A stretch of 6,578 bases of DNA from an uncultured Alphaproteobacteria bacterium (GTDB taxonomy: Bacteria; Pseudomonadota; Alphaproteobacteria; UBA2136; UBA6156): positions 1 through 6,578 of the forward strand of contig CALFWJ010000130.1 of NCBI GenBank assembly GCA_937928525.1, given 5' to 3'. The translations under genes and the position numbers were made by a program. The notes under the pieces are model-generated. The model saw only the letters and a program-made list of their open reading frames with translations. It did no database searches and was not told the origin of the DNA. Position 1 is the first letter of the stretch. Every line of letters starts with the position of its first letter. Of this stretch, positions 1 through 4,695 are shown piece by piece.

Positions 1-201
1 ATGCTGGAGCCACTTGAAAAAATGCTGGCTGAGACGACAACAGCAAAGAGCCGCAAACTTTTCTTTTTTACAATTAGCTTGTACGGCGTTCCATTTAAGT
101 TATTTGAAGAATTACTTAAGAAATCAGGCCTTAACGAAATGCTAGACGAAGCTAAACTTCGGATTGAAACAGAAGACGGCCTTGTGTTTATTACGCCATA
201 A
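1..201 (+). CDS. Unrecognised small or 5'-truncated protein
   Basis: The frame is open from the first base of the window to TAA at 199-201 and encodes 66 residues. An ATG sits at position 1, but nothing upstream is visible, so no ribosome binding site can be checked; this may be the C-terminal end of a longer gene. The protein is rich in Lys, Glu and Leu. A hydrophobic and aromatic stretch (about residues 20-36, containing LFFFTISLYG) is followed by an amphipathic, probably helical segment (35-53). It ends in a short segment that looks like beta strand. I do not recognise the family. The stop codon runs straight into a strong intrinsic terminator, which supports this as a real gene end. Confidence 0.55.
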   Translation: MLEPLEKMLAETTTAKSRKLFFFTISLYGVPFKLFEELLKKSGLNEMLDEAKLRIETEDGLVFITP

Positions 202-228
202 AAAAGCCCGCATTGTGCGGGCTTTTTT
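200..228. terminator. Bidirectional intrinsic terminator between convergent genes
   Basis: A perfect 7-bp GC-rich stem (GCCCGCA at 206-212 with TGCGGGC at 216-222, loop TTG) is flanked by an A-tract on the left (200-205) and a T-tract on the right (223-228). It therefore reads as stem plus U-tract on both strands. It lies between the stop of the plus-strand frame at 201 and the stop of the minus-strand RNase D gene at 240, so it can end both convergent transcripts. Confidence 0.92.
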
Positions 229-239
229 GTGAGCGCAAT

Positions 240-863
240 TTACCTATGCGCGAAAATATCGTGTTCATCCCAGCCCGCTAAATCAAGCGCAACACGCGTG
301 GGTAAAAAGTTGAAGCAGCTGGCAGCCAATTCTAGGCGGCCGCGCGCGCGGAGGCGGCTTTCAAGCTCAATCTTAAGTTCATGCAGGTAAATCACATCAC
401 TGGCGGCGTAGTGTTTTTGCGCTTCGGTGAGCACTGGCGCTGACCAGTCTGATTGCTGTTGGAATTTATCCATCTGGACGCCAAGCAACTCTTCAGTCAG
501 GTTTTTAAGGCCGTGTTTGTCGGTGTAGGTGCGCACTAATTTACTGGCAATTTTGGTGCAAAAAACAGGTGTCACATCTACGTCTAAATATTCACGGAAA
601 ACGGCGACATCAAACCGTGCGTAGTGGAAAATTTTCTGTACGCGTGGGTCATTCAAAAGCGCTTTTAAGTTGGGTGCAGAATAATCGCTACCGTCAAATT
701 TTACTAACCACACATTGCCTTTTCCATCGCCCAGTTGGGCTACGCATAGGCGGTCGCGTTTTACGTTTAGGCCCAGGGTTTCGGTGTCTATCGCGACCAT
801 ACCATCAGGGAAGGTTACACCATCTGGCAGATCGTTTGTAGATTCAATAATTTTAATGCTCAT
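240..863 (-). CDS. rnd: RNase D-family 3'-5' exoribonuclease (DEDDy, no HRDC domain)
   Basis: This 207-residue protein is a DEDDy 3'-5' exonuclease, a cytoplasmic two-metal enzyme that trims RNA 3' ends, in the family known for tRNA 3' processing. All three exonuclease motifs are visible: Exo I at 26-29 (DTET, D26 and E28), Exo II at 80-85 (HYARFD, D85) and Exo III at 152-156 (Y152-x3-D156). The stretch around 138-156 (SDWS...LT..Q..YAASD) is also typical of RNase D. The C-terminal HRDC domains of E. coli RNase D (about 375 residues) are absent; the short form is common in Alphaproteobacteria. I chose the ATG at 863. The frame extends upstream to a GTG at 899, but that lies against the T-tract of the upstream terminator and would add 12 unlikely residues. 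No strong Shine-Dalgarno sequence precedes the ATG. The gene looks intact and is probably housekeeping rather than part of the TerY-P cluster. Confidence 0.9.
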   Translation of the reverse strand: MSIKIIESTNDLPDGVTFPDGMVAIDTETLGLNVKRDRLCVAQLGDGKGNVWLVKFDGSDYSAPNLKALLNDPRVQKIFHYARFDVAVFREYLDVDVTPVFCTKIASKLVRTYTDKHGLKNLTEELLGVQMDKFQQQSDWSAPVLTEAQKHYAASDVIYLHELKIELESRLRARGRLELAASCFNFLPTRVALDLAGWDEHDIFAHR

Positions 864-904
864 ACCGCAACAATAAGCGATAACCCAAAAAACCGCCACA
901 AAAA

Positions 905-927
905 ACCGCCCAATTAAATTGGGCGGT
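905..927 (-). terminator. Intrinsic terminator after the 937-1752 gene
   Basis: A 10-bp perfect stem (ACCGCCCAAT at 905-914 with ATTGGGCGGT at 918-927, loop TAA) lies just beyond the stop of the minus-strand gene at 937. Read on the minus strand, it is followed by a run of T (905 down to 900). The element AAAAAACCGCC occurs twice in direct repeat (887-897 and 900-910), so the right-hand stem half and its U-tract are duplicated downstream on the minus strand. The terminator separates this gene from the RNase D gene transcribed in the same direction. Confidence 0.88.
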
Positions 928-936
928 CTTTAAATG

Positions 937-1752
937 TTAGTTGGCACGAGAAGGGTCTGCGCGTACAGCCTCTAGCTGCGCCAAAACTAACATTTCTTCA
1001 TCAGGAGAGAGCTTTTTATCACCAAAAGAAAGCAGTGCAGCTCCTTCAGGTAAATGATGATAGGTATCAAATGCTGTGTCTTGAGTAAGATGATGATTCA
1101 CAATAGCCTGAAATTCATCACCCCAAGAAGTGCAATATTCATACTCGCTCTCATCGCCTTTATCTTGCCAGAAGTATTCTAGTGCATCGATAAGGTTTAC
1201 AAAAACATTTGCATAAGCAATATCATCGTTAGCCATGCCAAAACAGTCTTCAGCAATTAAAGAACCACGTTGACCAGATACATAAGAATAACCCATATGC
1301 ATGCGGGCTGGGTCATTTGGATCTTTTTCATCAAACACGCCGCGCATACTTTTACCTTTAGGGTGAGAGGCGAGAATAACGTTAATACCTGCATTACCTT
1401 TAAATAAAATAATGCGGATTTCAAGCAGATCAATACGTTGCCGTAGTGTGTTTTCTGGTGTCCAATCAATACCAAAATTAAGTTCATGAATGCAGTTTTT
1501 ATTGCTGGCCTGGGCAGTATTAGTTGCTGTTACAAACCATTTCATAAGCTCTGTAAAGTTTTTGGGCAATGTATTGTTAGGCATAGATGCGTTGACATTA
1601 ATACCCATTAAAGATTGTACAGTATCAAGCATAGCTGGCAGGTGATGTTGAATGTTAGGAGAAAAAAGTTGGGTTTTGTGGTTTTTAGCAAAATCTGCGT
1701 CAGGATCATCAGTAACGATAACATCGTCAGAAGTGAAGGTTTTATTAGCCAT
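937..1752 (-). CDS. Unrecognised 271-residue protein, divergent to the TerY-P cluster
   Basis: This is a complete gene encoding 271 residues that I cannot assign to a family. The start is well supported: the minus strand carries GAAAGGAG six bases before the ATG at 1752. The protein looks soluble, with no signal peptide or transmembrane segment. The N-terminus is Asp-rich (residues 9-20). The middle part (about 87-135) has alternating hydrophobic residues suggesting beta strands (FGIDW at 93-97, IRIILF at 112-117, GINVILASH at 122-130). An acidic segment follows (139-149). A helical, aromatic-rich region (176-224) contains ALEYFWQDKGDESEYEY (190-206). The last 25 residues form a probable charged helix. 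Catalytic motifs I know are not apparent. It has its own terminator and is transcribed away from the hydrolase/vWA/PP2C/kinase cluster across a shared 376-bp intergenic region. That position is compatible with a functional link but does not prove one. Confidence 0.85.
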   Translation of the reverse strand: MANKTFTSDDVIVTDDPDADFAKNHKTQLFSPNIQHHLPAMLDTVQSLMGINVNASMPNNTLPKNFTELMKWFVTATNTAQASNKNCIHELNFGIDWTPENTLRQRIDLLEIRIILFKGNAGINVILASHPKGKSMRGVFDEKDPNDPARMHMGYSYVSGQRGSLIAEDCFGMANDDIAYANVFVNLIDALEYFWQDKGDESEYEYCTSWGDEFQAIVNHHLTQDTAFDTYHHLPEGAALLSFGDKKLSPDEEMLVLAQLEAVRADPSRAN

Positions 1753-2128
1753 GGTAGGCTCCTTTCAAAAAGTTACAAAGATACGTCGAATAGTTAACAT
1801 AAGTGTACGCATGCTCATAAAAAAACGCAAGTAGGTAGAAAAATAAAAAATAGGGCTAAAAACTGGCCTTAGACCGTGTTTTTAAAGAATAGCTAAGTTT
1901 TAAAAGAGGGAAATATCAGGGAAAAATATAAGGTATAAAAAACTTCTATACAAATATTGCATACTGACATGTTCCGTGTTACATACAAATTGACTGTTAT
2001 GAGAAATCTTCATCTTTTTAGCGCTTTGTTCTTTTTGGAGCATGGCTGATAGGTGCTGATTATTCAGTTTTTAAACAGTTTGGGCTTCGGCCTGCTCTGA
2101 AACCCCAGTACATACAAGGAGATTTTCT
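1753..2128. promoter_or_regulatory. AT-rich divergent intergenic region with promoters for both flanking genes
   Basis: These 376 bases hold no convincing gene. Because the genes on either side diverge, both promoters should lie here. Toward the plus strand the best match I can see is TTGCAT (1957-1962), a 17-base spacer and TACATA (1980-1985), which is weak; a better -35-like TTGACT (1990-1995) has no good -10 partner. Toward the minus strand a -10-like TATGTT (complement of 1796-1801) has only a T-run at -35. Near the plus-strand gene a GGC-TTCG-GCC hairpin (2083-2092, a very stable C(UUCG)G tetraloop) can be enclosed by a longer-range TTCAG/CTGAA pairing (2063-2067 with 2097-2101). The hydrolase ribosome binding site AAGGAG (2116-2121) lies beyond it. 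The heptamer CCGTGTT occurs at 1874-1880 and again at 1974-1980. The individual promoter boxes are uncertain. Confidence 0.5.
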
Positions 2129-2953
2129 ATGTCTGGTAAAAATTTAAACGTACACTTGTTGGTTATTGATCCGCAAGTTGATTTTATGGAAGGTGGGGCG
2201 CTTGCTGTTGATGGCGCAACCGCTGATATGCAACGCCTAGCAGCTATGGTTGGCCGCGTTGGTCACAAATTGGAAGATATCCACGTTACACTGGACTCTC
2301 ACCAAGTGATTGATGTTGCTCACCCTGCTTTTTGGCGTGATGGCGATGGCAATATACCTGCACCATTCACGATGATTACATCAGATGACATTGCCAATGG
2401 CATTTGGACGCCGCGCAACCGTAACTTGGTTGGCCGGATGAAAACTTATGCTGAAGCACTAGAGGCTGGTGGTAAATATCCGCTTATGGTTTGGCCAGAG
2501 CACTGCATTATCGGGACGCCTGGGCACAATGTTCAAGCTGACTTGATGCAGGCGCTGCAAGATTGGGAGCGTAAAGTATTTGGCACGGTGAGTTTCGTGA
2601 CCAAAGGGACTAACCCGTTCACCGAGCACTATGGTGCTTTGATGGCGGAAGTGCCTGACGCTAATGATGCGGCCTCTGGCCTAAATACCGATCTTATCGG
2701 AGTGTTGCAAGAAGCTGACATTGTTGTGGTTGCAGGCCAAGCCAGTAGCCACTGTGTAAAAGCAACAGTTGAGCAGGTCGCGGATAATATTGGCGATGAA
2801 CACGTCAAGAAATTCCACCTCCTGACTGATTGCATGTCGCCAGTAGCGCAAGTTCCTGGTGGGCCAGATTTTCCGGCGATTGCTCAGCAATTTATGCAAG
2901 ACATGGCCGCGCGCGGCATGACTCTGACAACGTCTGACGCCTTTTTGGCGTAA
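2129..2953 (+). CDS. Nicotinamidase/isochorismatase-like cysteine hydrolase
   Basis: This 274-residue protein belongs to the isochorismatase-like cysteine hydrolase superfamily and most resembles nicotinamidase (PncA: nicotinamide to nicotinate plus ammonia). The catalytic triad is visible as D14 (VIDPQVDF), K159 (VTKGTNPF) and nucleophile C209 (SSHC). The PncA-type metal site is also present: D56 and H58 (LDSH), H65, and H125 in WPEHC-x3-GTPG, close to the PncA motif. LLTDCMSP (231-238) matches the conserved strand after the nucleophile. PncA enzymes are usually about 180-215 residues. The extra length here lies mainly between H65 and H125 (about 60 residues, versus 14 in M. tuberculosis PncA), so substrate preference may differ. 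The start at 2129 has AAGGAG seven bases upstream. It is the first gene of the plus-strand cluster and lies 39 bases before the vWA gene with no terminator between, so the two are probably co-transcribed. Nicotinamide as substrate is an inference from motifs. Confidence 0.88.
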   Translation: MSGKNLNVHLLVIDPQVDFMEGGALAVDGATADMQRLAAMVGRVGHKLEDIHVTLDSHQVIDVAHPAFWRDGDGNIPAPFTMITSDDIANGIWTPRNRNLVGRMKTYAEALEAGGKYPLMVWPEHCIIGTPGHNVQADLMQALQDWERKVFGTVSFVTKGTNPFTEHYGALMAEVPDANDAASGLNTDLIGVLQEADIVVVAGQASSHCVKATVEQVADNIGDEHVKKFHLLTDCMSPVAQVPGGPDFPAIAQQFMQDMAARGMTLTTSDAFLA

Positions 2954-2992
2954 GACATCCTTCCTCTAACCTCTCTTTGAAAGGAGAACACC

Positions 2993-3733
2993 ATGCCTAA
3001 ACTTGATGGTGATATGGAAAACTTCAAACTTGGTGGCAACTTCAATTTCACAGGTGCACCCATGGAAAAACTGGGTGCCAGTGAATATACGTTGGTGACG
3101 ATAGCCGTAGATAAAAGTGGTTCGCTTGGCGGCCACGAAGATCAAGTGCGCGAGATGCTTATGACAGCCGTTAAAAGCTGTAAAAAATCTGATCGTGTTG
3201 AAAATCTGCTGCTGCGTGTGATTATGTTTGATAATCACATCAATGAACTTCATGGGTTTGTGCCCTTGAATGATATTGATCCTGATGCTGATTATTCACC
3301 CTTCCGCGCTGGTGGCGGCACTGCATTGTATGATGCGTGTTACTCTGGTGTTGAATCTATGAATGCTTATGCTGATAAGTTGGAAGGCGAAGGCTTTACC
3401 GACTTGAACGCGATCGCTTTTATCATTACTGATGGTTGTGAAATGCATTCTACAAGTACAGCTCAAATGGTGAAAGATGCCTTGGCAAAAGGCGTTTCTG
3501 GCGAAAAGCTGGAGTCTATGATTTCAGTACTTATCGGTATTAACGCAAGCAGGCATATTTCTGAATTGACCTCTTTTCAGCAAGATGCGGGCATTACCCA
3601 ATTCATTGATGCGGGCGATGCAACGAAAGGTAAGCTAGCAAAACTAGCTGACTTTGTATCTCAGTCGATTTCTTCCCAATCCCAATCTTTGGGAACGGGT
3701 GGGCCAAGTCAAAATATTTCGGCAACCATTTAA
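2993..3733 (+). CDS. terY: TerY-like von Willebrand factor A domain protein
   Basis: This 246-residue cytoplasmic protein is essentially one vWA domain. The metal-ion-dependent adhesion site is intact: D40-K-S42-G-S44 on the first strand, T110 in GGGT-ALYDA, and D147 in FIITDG. A short N-terminal extension (1-30) rich in Gly and Phe precedes the domain. A Ser/Gln/Gly-rich tail (223-246), possibly flexible and a conceivable phosphorylation target, follows it. There is no signal peptide or membrane anchor. Size and domain make-up match TerY and E. coli YegL. With the PP2C and kinase genes that follow it completes the TerY-phosphorylation triad, in which the vWA protein is thought to be a metal-dependent adaptor or phosphorylation target. 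The start at 2993 has AAAGGAG six bases upstream. A terminator closes this half of the cluster at 3753-3782. Confidence 0.9.
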   Translation: MPKLDGDMENFKLGGNFNFTGAPMEKLGASEYTLVTIAVDKSGSLGGHEDQVREMLMTAVKSCKKSDRVENLLLRVIMFDNHINELHGFVPLNDIDPDADYSPFRAGGGTALYDACYSGVESMNAYADKLEGEGFTDLNAIAFIITDGCEMHSTSTAQMVKDALAKGVSGEKLESMISVLIGINASRHISELTSFQQDAGITQFIDAGDATKGKLAKLADFVSQSISSQSQSLGTGGPSQNISATI

Positions 3734-3752
3734 ATTGCTGATGGCGAATAAG

Positions 3753-3782
3753 AAGGGGTGGGTTTTGCCCATCCCCTTTTTT
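3753..3782 (+). terminator. Intrinsic terminator inside the cluster, between vWA and PP2C genes
   Basis: AAGGGGTGGG (3753-3762) pairs with CCCA-CCCCTT (3768-3778, one bulged T at 3772) around a TTTTG loop, followed by a T-run ending at 3782. It lies 20 bases after the vWA stop and 43 bases before the phosphatase start. The geometry is that of a good intrinsic terminator. Downstream transcription must come from read-through or from a promoter in the short AT-rich stretch 3783-3814, where I see only a weak -10-like TCTAAT (3791-3796). Confidence 0.85.
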
Positions 3783-3814
3783 CTTTAACTTCTAATTTAT
3801 TTAACTCTCACTTA

Positions 3815-3820
3815 TGGAGG
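3815..3820 (+). promoter_or_regulatory. Ribosome binding site fixing the PP2C start
   Basis: TGGAGG at 3815-3820 lies five bases before the ATG at 3826. It overlaps the in-frame ATG at 3814, which itself has no purine-rich sequence upstream. This argues that 3826, not 3814, is the start. Confidence 0.8.
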
Positions 3821-3825
3821 CTCAG

Positions 3826-4695
3826 ATGCTTAGCGCTGATGCACACTTTATGATTGGCAATGGCCATGTTCGGCAGGGGAAACCTTGTCAAGATTATGCT
3901 ATTGCAAACTTTACGGGCAAAACAGCGCTTGCTGTGGTGTCTGATGGTTGTTCTTCTGGCGGCAAAACTGATGTAGGGTCGCGCTTAGTTGCACTTACAA
4001 CAGCAAAAGCAATAGAAGAGCAACTTCAATCTTGCCCTGATGTGAGTAATGTCAATCCTGCCGAACTATTGGTGGGGCGCGATACTTTACTCGCAGGTTT
4101 GCGCGATCAACTTAACCTCACCAGTAACGATATGCTAGCCACTTGTCTGCACGCGTGTGTAGATGAAAATGGTGGCTACGTCCATGTTCATGGCGATGGC
4201 GTGGTTGGTTTTCGTTATGCCGATGGCCGTGTGATTATTCATACCTTTGATTGGGCACAGAATATGCCGTTTTATCCTGCCTATACGGGCAGCAGACGGC
4301 GAGATTTTTTGACTGCTCAACAAGAGCATGAAAAACCATTCAGCCATAAGGTGCTCGATATTCAACCTGATGATGTATCGGTTGTTTCTGACGCTGCTTA
4401 TACAGCAGTAAAAGGAACAAAAGGCATCACTATTCCTGTTCATCTCACACATAAAACTTATGGCAATCTCACTCACGTTATCCTCCTCAGTGATGGGGCG
4501 GAGCAAGTGGATAGCTATGACAACATAACGGCTTACCGCGCTTTTACTACATATAGAGGTCCTGGTGAGTTTGCCGTACGTTGGCTTAAAAAAGGCGTAA
4601 AAGATAGCATGAAGCTGGGCAAAGGCCCGGAAGATGATATCTCGTGTGCCGTGATTGCCATTACTTCAAAGGAGCAAGGAAATGACAGCAATTAA
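3826..4695 (+). CDS. PP2C-type Ser/Thr protein phosphatase (PphC/YegK-like)
   Basis: This 289-residue protein is a PP2C (PPM) phosphatase, expected to remove phosphate from Ser/Thr of the partner kinase or its targets using two bound metal ions. Motifs in order: Q22-D23 in GKPCQDY, D40-G41 in VVSDGCSSGGKTDVGS (35-52), a GTT-like position at LATCLHA (104-110), GDG at 123-125, SDG at 222-224 (D223), and ED-D271-IS near the end. The metal-binding Asp positions (D23, D40, D223, D271) are all present. GDG-V replaces the common GDS-R, a variation also met in divergent bacterial PP2Cs. About 60 residues (140-200) sit between the GDG strand and the SDG motif. No transmembrane segment is seen. The stop overlaps the kinase start by 14 bases, implying coupled translation. 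The arrangement parallels E. coli pphC (yegK) beside the kinase gene yegI, where PphC acts on the kinase. Confidence 0.9.
   Translation: MLSADAHFMIGNGHVRQGKPCQDYAIANFTGKTALAVVSDGCSSGGKTDVGSRLVALTTAKAIEEQLQSCPDVSNVNPAELLVGRDTLLAGLRDQLNLTSNDMLATCLHACVDENGGYVHVHGDGVVGFRYADGRVIIHTFDWAQNMPFYPAYTGSRRRDFLTAQQEHEKPFSHKVLDIQPDDVSVVSDAAYTAVKGTKGITIPVHLTHKTYGNLTHVILLSDGAEQVDSYDNITAYRAFTTYRGPGEFAVRWLKKGVKDSMKLGKGPEDDISCAVIAITSKEQGNDSN
4669..4674 (+). promoter_or_regulatory. Ribosome binding site fixing the kinase start
   Basis: AAGGAG lies seven bases before the ATG at 4682 and inside the end of the PP2C gene. It favours 4682 over the TTG at 4655, which would add nine residues with no ribosome binding site. 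Kinase translation is probably coupled to that of the phosphatase. Confidence 0.8.

Noticed and set aside
569..841. 90-codon plus-strand frame opposite the RNase D gene
   Set aside because: It lies antisense to conserved exonuclease motifs, has no ribosome binding site and gives a low-complexity, Arg/Leu/His-rich product.
864..899. GTG start extending RNase D by 12 residues
   Set aside because: It abuts the terminator T-tract of the upstream gene and the extra residues are not typical of the family, which starts near the ATG at 863.
1969..1984. ATGT-N8-ACAT inverted repeat as an operator
   Set aside because: Four-base arms in AT-rich DNA are expected by chance.
1999..2049. 16-codon frame in the divergent intergenic region, a possible leader peptide
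   Set aside because: No ribosome binding site and no regulatory run of one amino-acid codon; it probably arises by chance.
3814..3825. Upstream in-frame ATG for the PP2C gene
   Set aside because: It is part of the TGGAGG ribosome binding site for the ATG at 3826 and has no such site of its own.
4135..4506. 123-codon minus-strand frame opposite the PP2C gene
   Set aside because: It is antisense to a clear phosphatase coding sequence and has no recognisable features.
4655..4681. TTG start nine codons upstream of the kinase ATG
   Set aside because: No ribosome binding site precedes it, whereas the ATG at 4682 has AAGGAG at good spacing.
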